Origin: Verrucomicrobiia bacterium
GTDB lineage: Bacteria > Verrucomicrobiota > Verrucomicrobiia > Verrucomicrobiales > DEV007
DNA: 64,000 bases
NCBI GenBank assembly: GCA_030427505.1
Contig: JAUICH010000012.1
Coordinates: 1 to 64,000, forward strand
Reading direction: 5' to 3'
Part shown: piece after piece, positions 44,597 to 52,904 of the stretch
Layout: the number at the start of each line of letters is the position of its first letter
Numbering within the stretch: position 1 is the stretch's first letter
Position numbers and translations under genes: made by a program
Notes under the pieces: generated by a model
The model's input: only the letters and a program-made list of their open reading frames with translations
Databases searched by the model: none
Told to the model about the DNA's origin: nothing

Positions 44597-44890
44597 CTAC
44601 TTCCCCTTTCGTGCCTTGGCCTCGCGCGCTTCGCGCTCCTTACGCCGCCGTTCCCGTTGCTTTTCCAGAATGGCTTCCCGGTTACGCTCATAGTAGCTGC
44701 GCGCCGCCGCGTTGTGGCGCTCCCGCGGCCCTGGTTCCTTCTGGCGCTCCAGAATCTGCTCCCGGTTTTCCCGGTAAAACTCCGCTTTCCGCTCTGCCTC
44801 AGACTCGCGAAACTTCTTGTCGCTTTGATAGCGCTTCCGCATGTATTCTCTCATGTAGGCGCGGTACTCTTCCGGATTGGCACGGGGCAT
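44597..44890 (-). CDS. Small highly charged helical protein with internal duplication
   Basis: A 97-residue basic protein, almost wholly predicted helical, with no hydrophobic core. It repeats one motif: FYRENREQILERQKE (about 38-52) and YYERNREAILEKQRE (about 66-80), then a run of lysine and arginine. The pattern suggests a nucleic-acid or coiled-coil binding protein and is shared by small phage and plasmid-like proteins. Coding signal is moderate; the ATG and length are consistent. Function unknown. Confidence 0.5.
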   Translation of the reverse strand: MPRANPEEYRAYMREYMRKRYQSDKKFRESEAERKAEFYRENREQILERQKEPGPRERHNAAARSYYERNREAILEKQRERRRKEREAREAKARKGK

Positions 44891-45112
44891 GCCGCTATGA
44901 TAAGTTATGAAGTTGGGCGGTCAAGAATCCCTGCCAGCCGAGGGTGCCAGCGGCTATTGTATCACCCCAATTTTCCCAGTCCGCTATCCATCAACGTTCA
45001 GCTCGATGCCTGAAATATTGCTTTTCTAACATCACCAAGACCTCGACTCGCTCTACCCTTGATACCGCGATTTCTTAGCTGATACTGCTTCTCCTTTCCG
45101 CCAGCACTCACC

Positions 45113-45553
45113 ATGAATCGAACTTCGTCTCCATTCGTGCCGGCTCTCGCCGCCGCTGCCTTCCTTTCTCTCCTGTCCAGCTGTGGCGTGATGGAAGTCA
45201 TCAATCCCGTCCGGTACCTGTCGAGTTTCAGTGTCAACCCAAAGGATGACGACCAGCTTCACCACGTCGTCCTCGTCTGGCTGAAACTGTCCGGAAATCC
45301 CACCTACCGTTCTCAGGTCATGGACGCCGCGGAAGGCCTTTCCAACCTGCCCGGCGTGAAATCCGTGAAAGTCGGCAAAGCCGTATTCACCGACCAGCCC
45401 ACGGTGGACAAGAGCTTCGACGTGGCCCTGGACCTCACCTTCGAGGACTACGAAACTCTCCAGGAGTTCCTCGCCCACCCCGTCCAGCAGCAGATCATGA
45501 ACGACGTGCTCCCCAAGCTCTCGAGCCGTATCGTGGTATACGACTTTCAATAA
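45113..45553 (+). CDS. Dabb-domain lipoprotein
   Basis: A 146-residue protein with a lipoprotein leader ending LSSC near residue 24 and a stress-responsive alpha/beta barrel (Dabb) domain from about residue 47: HHVVLVWLK, EGLSNLPGVKSVKVGK and SFDVALDLTFEDYETLQEFLAHP. Dabb proteins form dimeric ferredoxin-like barrels; some bind small aromatic ligands or protect against stress. Membrane-anchored versions are frequent in Planctomycetes and Verrucomicrobia beside sulfatases and sugar genes, and a sulfatase follows here. Function unproven. Confidence 0.83.
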   Translation: MNRTSSPFVPALAAAAFLSLLSSCGVMEVINPVRYLSSFSVNPKDDDQLHHVVLVWLKLSGNPTYRSQVMDAAEGLSNLPGVKSVKVGKAVFTDQPTVDKSFDVALDLTFEDYETLQEFLAHPVQQQIMNDVLPKLSSRIVVYDFQ

Positions 45554-45563
45554 CTTTCGCGAC

Positions 45564-45586
45564 ACCCGCGCAAGCTGCCCGCGGGT
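45564..45586 (+). terminator. Weak hairpin after Dabb gene
   Basis: ACCCGCG (45564-45570) and CGCGGGT (45580-45586) form a perfect 7-base stem with a 9-base loop, 10 bases after the stop codon. No T-run follows, so termination is uncertain. Confidence 0.3.
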
Positions 45587-45787
45587 CTGCGAACAGACAA
45601 CTCTGCTAAGATTCGCGCGAGAAGGCCTACCCGCTTCCGCGACGGTCGTCAGTTACGAACGCCTTTGCGCTCCTCTTAGCCCCAACCAGCCAGGGAGACT
45701 GGACTTCAGCCGGTGGCGTTTCACCAGACGCAATGCCGCCGCGATCCTCCCTTGCGCCCCTCTATGCCGGGTTCTAAGACTGAAGAC

Positions 45788-47329
45788 ATGAAGGAAACCC
45801 GCTTCACCCCCTTTGTATCCACCCTTCGCTCCCACCTCTTTCCGGCACGGCAAGGATTGCCCTCTGGGCTACCCAGGATTGTCACCGCAATCGCGATTCT
45901 GTTTCTCGCCGCCGCCGTGCCCAGTGGCGCCAAAGCCGCTGGCGCGGATGCCGGCGCCGATGCCCGCCCCAATCTCATCATGATCATCGCCGATGACATG
46001 GCGTGGAATGACTCCACCCCCTACGGCCATCCCCACATCCAGACCCCCAATCTCGAACGGCTCGCCGCCGAAGGCATGCGATTCGATCAGGCCTTCCTGA
46101 CTTGTAGTTCCTGTAGCCCCAGCCGTTGTTCCATCATCACGGGCCGCTACCCTCACGCTACCGGCGCGGCGGAATTGCACATGCCCCTGCCAGATCAGCC
46201 CACCTACCCCAGCCTCCTGAAAGCCGCCGGCTACTACACCGCCCAGGCGGGGAAATGGCACCTCGGCAACGAAGTCCGCGACCACTTCGACCGGGTCGAG
46301 GAAATGGATAAAGCCACCAACCCCAGTGGCTGCGGCCAGTGGGTCGAAGTCCTTCAGGAACGCCCCAAAGACAAGCCCTTCTTCCTCTGGCTCGCCTCCT
46401 CAGACCCTCACCGCTCCTACGAAGAAGGCGCCATCCCCACTCCTCATACCGCTGAAGATATCGTCGTGCCGCCTTTCTTCCCAGACACGCCCGAAGTCCG
46501 CGCCGATCTCGGCCTCTACTACGACGAAATCTCTCGCCTGGACAGCTTCGTGGGTAAGGTGCTCGACGAGCTTGACGCCCAAGGCGTCGCCGAGAATACC
46601 TTCATCGTCTTCCTCTCCGATAACGGCCGGCCCTTTCCCCGCTGCAAGACGACCATCTACGACAGCGGCGTGAAGACCCCTTTCATCGTCCGTTGGCCCG
46701 CTGGCCTCAAAGCCGGCCAGTCCACCGGCAGCTTGGTCAGTTCCATCGACATTGCTCCCACCTTCCTCGAACTCGCCGGCGTCACCCCGCCTGAAGGCCG
46801 CCTCCAAGGCGTCTCCTTTCTCCCCATCCTCAAAGATCCTCAGGCCGAAACGCGGGACTACATTTATGCCGAACACAACTGGCACGACTACCAGGCCCAC
46901 AAACGCTCCGTCCGCTCCAAGGACTACCTCTACATCTACGATTCGCTGCCCTTTCTGAATCTCTCTCCACCCGCTGACGCCGTCCGCAGCCCCACCTATG
47001 TCACCATGATGAAGCTGCGCGACCAGGGGAAACTCAACATCAACCAGATGCAGTGTTTCCTCGTCCCTCGTCCTCCGAAAGAACTTTACGACGTAAAGGC
47101 CGACCCCTACCAGTTCCACAACCTGGCCGCTGAAGAAGAGTTTTCATACATGCTCAACCAGATGCGCGAGATCCAGTCCGAGTGGGCCAACAAATACCAG
47201 GACCCTAAGCCCGACCTCCAAACCCTCACCCCCGACGGCTTCGACCGCATCACTGGCGAAAGATTCCGCCAACCCAAAAACAAAGCCAAGACCTCATCAC
47301 AGGACAAAGGAAAGGCAAAGACCGAGTAG
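45788..47329 (+). CDS. Secreted sulfatase (FGly type)
   Basis: A 513-residue sulfatase with a signal peptide (about residues 28-50). The maturation motif CSPSR begins at Cys109, preceded by a second and third cysteine (TCSSCSPSRCS), and the metal pair DD is at 69-70 in MIIADDMAWND. GKWHLG near 160 and FLSDNGRPFPRCKT near 278 are also present. Spacing and size resemble heparan-type or choline-sulfatase-like members. The start at 45788 is chosen because the leader begins there; 25 codons upstream remain open. Differs from the sulfatase at 15.7 kb in most positions outside the motifs, so the pair probably targets different substrates. Confidence 0.88.
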   Translation: MKETRFTPFVSTLRSHLFPARQGLPSGLPRIVTAIAILFLAAAVPSGAKAAGADAGADARPNLIMIIADDMAWNDSTPYGHPHIQTPNLERLAAEGMRFDQAFLTCSSCSPSRCSIITGRYPHATGAAELHMPLPDQPTYPSLLKAAGYYTAQAGKWHLGNEVRDHFDRVEEMDKATNPSGCGQWVEVLQERPKDKPFFLWLASSDPHRSYEEGAIPTPHTAEDIVVPPFFPDTPEVRADLGLYYDEISRLDSFVGKVLDELDAQGVAENTFIVFLSDNGRPFPRCKTTIYDSGVKTPFIVRWPAGLKAGQSTGSLVSSIDIAPTFLELAGVTPPEGRLQGVSFLPILKDPQAETRDYIYAEHNWHDYQAHKRSVRSKDYLYIYDSLPFLNLSPPADAVRSPTYVTMMKLRDQGKLNINQMQCFLVPRPPKELYDVKADPYQFHNLAAEEEFSYMLNQMREIQSEWANKYQDPKPDLQTLTPDGFDRITGERFRQPKNKAKTSSQDKGKAKTE

Positions 47330-47350
47330 CATACTCGCCTCGCGAGCATC

Positions 47351-47388
47351 CTGTCTCCCTGTCTCCCTGTCTCCCTGTCTCCCTGTCT
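47351..47388. repeat. Short tandem repeat (8-bp unit)
   Basis: The unit CTGTCTCC is repeated four times and then CTGTCT, directly after the sulfatase stop. It lies in a 95-base gap before the end of the convergent nitrilase-family gene, so length changes would not break a coding region. Possible slippage site. Confidence 0.8.
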
Positions 47389-47424
47389 GACGCCACGCCC
47401 CAACGCCAACCTTTACCTCCAAAC

Positions 47425-48195
47425 CTAAATCTCCACCCTATCCGCCAACGCTGGAAACTCCGCCCGCCAGTCCAGCAGCACCCGCCGCTCCAGCTCAGCC
47501 TCCAAGAGCCCCTCCCCATCCTCCGCGTCCGCCACGATCTTTCCGTGCGGATCCACCACGATGCTTCGGCCTGGATAGGCTAGATTCGGGTCGCTGCCAC
47601 AGCGGTTTACCCCAACCACATAAGCCTGATTCTCGATGGCCCGCGCCCGCAGGAGCGTCACCCAGTGGTCCACCCGCGCTGCCGGCCAACTCGCAATCAC
47701 CACAAAGAGCTCCGCGCCTTGCGCCACTCCCCGGCGGAACAGCTCAGGGAACCGCAGGTCATAGCAGATCAACGGGCACACCTTCCACCCCTGCCAGCCA
47801 AAGAGCACCAACTCCTTGCCCGGCACATAGTGGTCGCTTTCCTTTGTGTAGGTAAAGGTGCGGATCTTCTGGTAACGCGCCAGCCGGTCTCTTTCCGGCC
47901 CATACACCACCAGCTCATTTCGCCCCATGCGCTCCGGCGTCTGCGTCACCAGCCCGCCCAGCACCGCCGCGCCCGACTGTGCCGCCAGGTCCGCCAAAAA
48001 GGCCTCCGTCGCGGAATCCGGTTCCTGCTCACGGATCTTCTCCACATTCATTGAAAACCCTGTCGAAAACATCTCCGGTAACACAATCAGCCCCCCTTCC
48101 GCCGGAAACGCGGGCCGCACCAGTTCCGTCACCCGCGAAAAATTCGCCAGGCGATCTTCCCAAACCGGAGAAAACTGACAGCCAAGAATCCGCAT
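47425..48195 (-). CDS. Carbon-nitrogen hydrolase (omega-amidase/Nit2-like)
   Basis: A 256-residue nitrilase-superfamily amidase. The start at 48195 puts the family beginning MRILGCQFSP at residue 1. The catalytic triad is visible: Glu41 in VLPEMFSTG, Lys110 in YQKIRTF and Cys144 in LICYDLRFPE. The segment FSTGFSMN and the size are those of omega-amidases (Nit2/YafV type) that hydrolyse alpha-ketoglutaramate and other monoamides. No neighbouring gene supports a pathway: it is convergent with the sulfatase and divergent from a lipoprotein gene. Confidence 0.86.
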   Translation of the reverse strand: MRILGCQFSPVWEDRLANFSRVTELVRPAFPAEGGLIVLPEMFSTGFSMNVEKIREQEPDSATEAFLADLAAQSGAAVLGGLVTQTPERMGRNELVVYGPERDRLARYQKIRTFTYTKESDHYVPGKELVLFGWQGWKVCPLICYDLRFPELFRRGVAQGAELFVVIASWPAARVDHWVTLLRARAIENQAYVVGVNRCGSDPNLAYPGRSIVVDPHGKIVADAEDGEGLLEAELERRVLLDWRAEFPALADRVEI

Positions 48196-48380
48196 ACGGA
48201 ACTGAAAGGAAGTAGATTGGTTAAGATAGAGAACTGCGACAGGGAACCGCTGCAAGCATAGCCCCCACGCCCTCCCCGTCCACGGAATTCCCCGCTCTCT
48301 CTGTTGAACTTCACCTCGTTCTGCCCGTGCCGCGTTCCGGCTCCTTGTCTCTCCACCTCACTTCTGCCACACTTCTCCCC

Positions 48381-49370
48381 ATGACCCTTTCCCCCCGCTG
48401 CCGCTTTGCCTTTGCTGCTCTCGTCCGCGCTATCGCCACGGTGACCATCCTTTGCGCCTTGGCCCTGCTGACCTCCTGCGTAGAGATCGCTACTCACTAC
48501 GAACTGAACGCCGACGGCACTGGCCGCGTCACCCTCGTCCAATCCATTCCCCGGAACGGCGTGCCCGAAGACACCGCGCGCAAATTCGGCAAAGAAATCC
48601 TCGGCGCCATGCTCGCCAGCCAGACCGGTGTCGACGCTTGGAGCCAAGCCGAACTCGAACTGACCGATGCCGCCGTCACCGTCCGCGCCACTGGTCTTTT
48701 CCCTGACGTCACCAAACTCGGGCAGCGCACCGATCTCGACTCGCTGGCCTACTCCGCCGCCGCCCTCAAAATGGATACCAATCCCGCGGAGGGCACCGTT
48801 AAGGTCACCCTGCCCAGCGCTTGGGAGACCGTCATCGCCCCCTCCCAAAAACCCTCCGCCTACATGAGCGAAGGCGAACGCTGGACCGAAGTCCTCGTCA
48901 TCAAAGAGCAACTCCCCGCCAGTTGGTCCAAGGTTCGTCCCGACTACGAAGGGTTCTCCAGCACCGTCAGCATCCAGATGGCCGGCGAACTGAGTCAAAC
49001 CGTCAACCTAAACGGCACCAGCGCTCATGAAGCGACTCTCAAAACCACGGTCACCGAACTGGATGCCCTCATGAAGCGAATGAAAAACGACGACCTCTTC
49101 GCCGAACTCTACGCCCGCGCCCAGATGGACCTCCTGAGCGGCGCCGAACTCGCCGCCCTCGCCAAAGCCGTCAACGGCGTCCTCTACGGAAGAGCCTCCG
49201 AAAACTACGCCGTCTTCAACACAGATCCCAACAGCTCCGGCAGCCCCTTGTTCGACTACCCCGCAACCCTCAAAGCCGCCCAGGACAGCCCCGATCCCCT
49301 CGTCTCCGAAGTTCTCGACATGCTACCCGAAGGGGTGAAAGAGAAACTGAATGGCGAAGCCCAGCCGTGA
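48381..49370 (+). CDS. Lipoprotein of unknown function
   Basis: A 329-residue protein with a lipoprotein leader ending LTSC near residue 33. The mature start ATHYELNADGTGRVTLVQ resembles the beginning of lipoproteins with an extracellular DUF of the LppM type, but I cannot assign a family with confidence. The rest is a helix-rich acidic domain without cysteines or motifs. It stands alone on the plus strand. The ATG at 48381 is used; an upstream start would add 18 residues that spoil the leader. Confidence 0.7.
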   Translation: MTLSPRCRFAFAALVRAIATVTILCALALLTSCVEIATHYELNADGTGRVTLVQSIPRNGVPEDTARKFGKEILGAMLASQTGVDAWSQAELELTDAAVTVRATGLFPDVTKLGQRTDLDSLAYSAAALKMDTNPAEGTVKVTLPSAWETVIAPSQKPSAYMSEGERWTEVLVIKEQLPASWSKVRPDYEGFSSTVSIQMAGELSQTVNLNGTSAHEATLKTTVTELDALMKRMKNDDLFAELYARAQMDLLSGAELAALAKAVNGVLYGRASENYAVFNTDPNSSGSPLFDYPATLKAAQDSPDPLVSEVLDMLPEGVKEKLNGEAQP

Positions 49371-49567
49371 AAGAGAACTCAAACACGGCAAATGGTCCCC
49401 GGCGCCCCCCCTTCTATCCCCTGCATGGGAGATTCTTGTGACACCAGAAAACTACTTTCGATCCTAAGCCTTATCCCTAAAGCGCGCCGATTTCTTTTTG
49501 CCGCCCGGAAAGCTGACACCGCGTAATGCCGGCAGTTCCGAACCCATGAGGTTTTTTGTCTTTCCTC
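49371..49567. other. Intergenic gap without a recognised feature
   Basis: A 197-base convergent gap between the lipoprotein and asnB. No gene, no clear hairpin with a T-run and no repeat shared with other parts of the window could be found. Confidence 0.4.
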
Positions 49568-51538
49568 TCAACAGCTTCCCGGCCGCGCCCCGGTGATGAA
49601 TTTGTCGTGCATGATCTGGAGGCACAGCATGTGGTTCAGCAGCGTGTCCTTCCGCACCAGGGAGACCGGATCTTTGTCCGTCTCATAGTCCTTCAAAAAC
49701 GCCGTCACCCGTCCGGCGTCCAGGATGCCCGCGTCTTCCACCGCTTGTTTGTTCATGAAGGCGTCCGTCAATTCCCTTAACTTGGCTCGCTTGGACTCGT
49801 CTGTATGGGCGGGCGGGGCCATGAAGGCGAATTTTTCGCGCTTGTAGAGCACTTCGGGGAGGACGCCTTTGACCGCTTCGCGGAGGACCCATTTTTCGAT
49901 GTTGCCCTTGATCCTCAGATGCGGCGGCACACGCGTGGCGGCCTCCGCTACATGATGATCCAGGAACGCGGGGCGCGATTCCATGGAGTTCGCCATGTCC
50001 ACCCGGTCGCCGCCCCAGTTCAGAATCTGACCTTCCAGTTGGCACTTGCTCCAGGTGTACTGCGCTTTGTCCAAGGGGTGCCGCCCCTCCAGCGCCTCCG
50101 GCCGGATCTGTGCCGCGATGGCAGCGATGGGGTCGTAGTCCCGGATGGAATGCGCCACGTCATCCGCCAAGAGCGGACGCGCCAGGTCCAGCGTATCCAT
50201 CCATGGCTGAATCCACGAAGGCGTAAACCCGCACAGCGCGTCCCACGCGGGATGATGCCGCACGTTCTCCGCCAGGATGGCCCCCTTGAAAATCTTGTTC
50301 GTCCGCTCCAGGGCCGCCTGGTACTCCTGCCGCTGGGCTTCCGGGACGTGGTCCAGCCCGTGGAGGAACATGTCGCGCTTCAGCGCCGGGTACCCGGCGA
50401 ACAGCTCGTCCGCCCCTTCCCCGGTAATCACGGACTTGTAGTTGCATTCCCGCACCCGGCGGCTCATCAGATTTTTCGCCACGCCCAGGGTGTTGTAAAA
50501 CGTGCGCTCCGCGTGCCACACGGTGTCGATGTAGTTCTGGCCGTAGAGATCCTCCGCCTTCAGGTGGATCATCTCGTGGTCCGCCTCCGTGCTCTTGGCC
50601 ATTTCCAGGGCAATAGCTGACTCGTCATAGTCCGCGTCGTCAAAGCTGATGGTGAAGGCTTTCACCGAACTCTGCATGGCTCCGCTGGCCAAGCCGAGAA
50701 TGCAGCAACTGTCGATTCCTCCAGATAGGTAGCACCCCACCGGTACATCCGCCTCTAGGCGGAAGACGATGGCCTTGATCAGTTCCGTACGAATCCGCTC
50801 GATGTGTTCTTGCGGGTCCGCCTCCAAGTCGTGCTCGGACTCGTGGGGAAAGAGAAAGTCCCAGTAGTAGTGCCGGTTCACCTCCAGGCGGTCGCCACGC
50901 TTGCGGACGATCATCATCTCACCAGGATTCAGCGCTTCGATGCCCTCAAAGGCACTCGTCCCCGGCACAATGGTCTGCATCAACTGGTTCAGCGAAGCCT
51001 CCGGCGACAGACGGCGCGGCACATTCGGGTGCGCCAGCAGCGCCTTCACTTCGGACCCGTAGTAGAGGGTATCATCCGTCAGGTGAAAGAACATGGGGCG
51101 GATGCCGAAGCGGTCCCGCACCAGGATCATCTCCTGCTTGTCCCGGTCATACAGCGCAAAGGCAAACTCCCCGCGCAGTTCCTGGACGAAGTCCGTGCCC
51201 AGCCGCTGGTGCAGGCCCAGGGCGATCTCGCTGTCCGAGTGCGTGCGAAACCGCTCGCCCAGCGCCATCAGGTTCGAGCGGCGGCGTTTGAAATCGTAAA
51301 ACTCCCCATTCACCGTCAGCACCCGCCGTCCGGGCAGGTCATACAGCGGCTGGGCCCCACCCTCCAGGTCGTTGATGGAAAGGCGGGTATGCCCCATGGC
51401 AATGCCCTCCTTCCGCTCCAGGAACTCATTGGTCGAATCCGGCCCGCGGTGCTGGATGGCGCGGAGCATGCACTCCAGGCGGGCGGGGGTTTCGTCGTGA
51501 AGGGGCTTGGCTGAAAAGATGCCGGCGATTCCGCACAT
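49568..51538 (-). CDS. asnB: Asparagine synthase (glutamine-hydrolysing)
   Basis: Converts aspartate to asparagine using glutamine and ATP. 656 residues. The N-terminal class II amidotransferase domain starts with the catalytic Cys2 (MCGIAGIF), followed by the RGPDS and NGEFY segments. The C-terminal synthetase domain has the ATP pyrophosphatase loop SGGIDSCC near residue 268 and GEGADELFAGY near 375. The size and features fit the AsnB type that also occurs in glycan or secondary-metabolite clusters as amidotransferase, but the full ATP and aspartate sites favour a true asparagine synthase. It follows the carbamoyltransferase by 68 bases. Confidence 0.93.
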   Translation of the reverse strand: MCGIAGIFSAKPLHDETPARLECMLRAIQHRGPDSTNEFLERKEGIAMGHTRLSINDLEGGAQPLYDLPGRRVLTVNGEFYDFKRRRSNLMALGERFRTHSDSEIALGLHQRLGTDFVQELRGEFAFALYDRDKQEMILVRDRFGIRPMFFHLTDDTLYYGSEVKALLAHPNVPRRLSPEASLNQLMQTIVPGTSAFEGIEALNPGEMMIVRKRGDRLEVNRHYYWDFLFPHESEHDLEADPQEHIERIRTELIKAIVFRLEADVPVGCYLSGGIDSCCILGLASGAMQSSVKAFTISFDDADYDESAIALEMAKSTEADHEMIHLKAEDLYGQNYIDTVWHAERTFYNTLGVAKNLMSRRVRECNYKSVITGEGADELFAGYPALKRDMFLHGLDHVPEAQRQEYQAALERTNKIFKGAILAENVRHHPAWDALCGFTPSWIQPWMDTLDLARPLLADDVAHSIRDYDPIAAIAAQIRPEALEGRHPLDKAQYTWSKCQLEGQILNWGGDRVDMANSMESRPAFLDHHVAEAATRVPPHLRIKGNIEKWVLREAVKGVLPEVLYKREKFAFMAPPAHTDESKRAKLRELTDAFMNKQAVEDAGILDAGRVTAFLKDYETDKDPVSLVRKDTLLNHMLCLQIMHDKFITGARPGSC

Positions 51539-51606
51539 GATGGACTGCTGTCGTCTCCTTAGGTGGTAGTGTTAGTATAAAGTTTGGAAATTTGTCAGGG
51601 CCCTTC

Positions 51607-52710
51607 TCAGCCCTCGGTCGGGATCTGCCCGGGTAGACGGTCCAGCCGGTTGAACATACACATCAGCAGTGCCTGGCGGATGAAGACCGCCCCGTGCGCC
51701 TGGGAGAAATACAGATTGTGCGAGGTCTTATCCAGCGAACGGTCCAGCTCATCCAGCCGGGCCAGCGGGTGCAGAATGACAGCGCTTTCCTTCATCTGGC
51801 TCTCCGCGTCCAGCTTGTAGCGGCTGTCCAGCGTCTTGTAGCTGTCCCCCAGAAAGGTAATGGAGTTCATGTAAATGATGTCCAACTGCGGGAGAAACTC
51901 CTGGATGTCATTCGTCACATGGTAGTCGATCCCCGCGTTGATGATGTCTTCCCGCACGTCCGCGCCAAAGGGGTCCGCCATCTCGGAAATCACCGTCACC
52001 TGGCCGATCTGCTCTTTGAAAAGCAGCGCCATCAGTAGAAAGCTTTTCACCGCGCGCATGCTGCCGGGCGTGCCCAGGATGCCCAGGTGAAGCCGCTGCT
52101 TCTTCGCCTGTCCCTTCTTTGGCAGGCGGCTCATCTGGCGGTTCCACTTCAGCAGCGCGTACCAGTCCGCCAGCGCCTGGGTGGGGTGCTCGCCCGTGCC
52201 GTTGCCGGCATTGATCAGCGGTACCCGCAGATTTTGCATGATCTCGTCCACCGAGCGCGTCTCCGTATGCCGCATCACCACCAGGTCACAATACGCGTTA
52301 AACATTTCGCCAATGTCCGCCAGCGACTCGCCCTTAGCGGCGCCCGTTACTTTCCCATCGGGAATGGAAATAATCTTGCCGTCCAAGCGCAGCACCGCGC
52401 TCTCAAAAGACGTCCGCGTCCGGGTGCTGGCTTCAAAGAAGGCCGTGATCACCAGCTTCCCCCCCAGGGGACGATAGGGCGTAATCTCCGTCTTCTCCAG
52501 GACAGCGGCCAGCTTCGCCAGCTCGATGACTTGCTCCCGGGTAAACTGCCGGGCTGTAAGAATGGACTCCCCGGCGAGTTCCCTCAGCACGTTGAGTTTG
52601 ATGGGGTTGTCTTCCACCAAATCGCCCGGTTCCGGGCGAAGCGACTCTGAATCCTGGGGCGGATCCAGAACCTGCTGCATCTGGTTGGGCGGGAGTGGGG
52701 TATCGGTCAT
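51607..52710 (-). CDS. pyrB: Aspartate carbamoyltransferase-like protein
   Basis: A 367-residue carbamoyltransferase. Carbamoyl phosphate motif STRTRTSFE is at 95-103, Lys126 in AAKGESLAD corresponds to the mobile loop lysine, HPTQA is at 175-179 and HPLAR at 314-318. These make the second step of pyrimidine synthesis the likely role. It has a 50-residue N-terminal extension. The canonical RxQxER aspartate loop near residue 285 is replaced by MNSITFLGDS, and the usual HPLPR is HPLAR, so aspartate as acceptor is not proven. Neighbours are asnB downstream and a small membrane protein upstream. Confidence 0.75.
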   Translation of the reverse strand: MTDTPLPPNQMQQVLDPPQDSESLRPEPGDLVEDNPIKLNVLRELAGESILTARQFTREQVIELAKLAAVLEKTEITPYRPLGGKLVITAFFEASTRTRTSFESAVLRLDGKIISIPDGKVTGAAKGESLADIGEMFNAYCDLVVMRHTETRSVDEIMQNLRVPLINAGNGTGEHPTQALADWYALLKWNRQMSRLPKKGQAKKQRLHLGILGTPGSMRAVKSFLLMALLFKEQIGQVTVISEMADPFGADVREDIINAGIDYHVTNDIQEFLPQLDIIYMNSITFLGDSYKTLDSRYKLDAESQMKESAVILHPLARLDELDRSLDKTSHNLYFSQAHGAVFIRQALLMCMFNRLDRLPGQIPTEG

Positions 52711-52729
52711 GTTCCGGTTGTTAAAAGAC

Positions 52730-52849
52730 TTACCAAAGTTTCCCGCTGAGGCAGTCCTTCACGAACAACACCACCAACAGCACCACCCCAAGGGTGGTGA
52801 GAACCAACGCGCCGGTCACCAACACGGCAAAGATAGATTCTGAAAACAT
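52730..52849 (-). CDS. 39-residue membrane protein, likely symporter small accessory subunit
   Basis: A small open frame with ATG at 52849 and TAA at 52730, between the symporter and the carbamoyltransferase. It encodes one long hydrophobic helix: MFSESIFAVLVTGALV, then a leucine/valine stretch, ending KDCLSGKLW on the positive side. Small single-span partners of about 30-60 residues accompany several SSS carriers (for example MetS with MetP, and PanF/YhdT-type pairs). Gaps of 55 and 19 bases to the neighbours on the same strand support co-transcription. Too short for homology by eye; no strong ribosome site is seen. Confidence 0.65.
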   Translation of the reverse strand: MFSESIFAVLVTGALVLTTLGVVLLVVLFVKDCLSGKLW

Positions 52850-52904
52850 GGATACGCTTGGTTGAGAATGAATTGACGCAGGTTTCGGCCCAAGGGCCCT
52901 GCAT

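Noticed and set aside
49568-51538. AsnB as part of a biosynthetic gene cluster
   Set aside because: No peptide synthetase, lasso or glycan modification genes are beside it; the neighbours are pyrB-like and transport genes.
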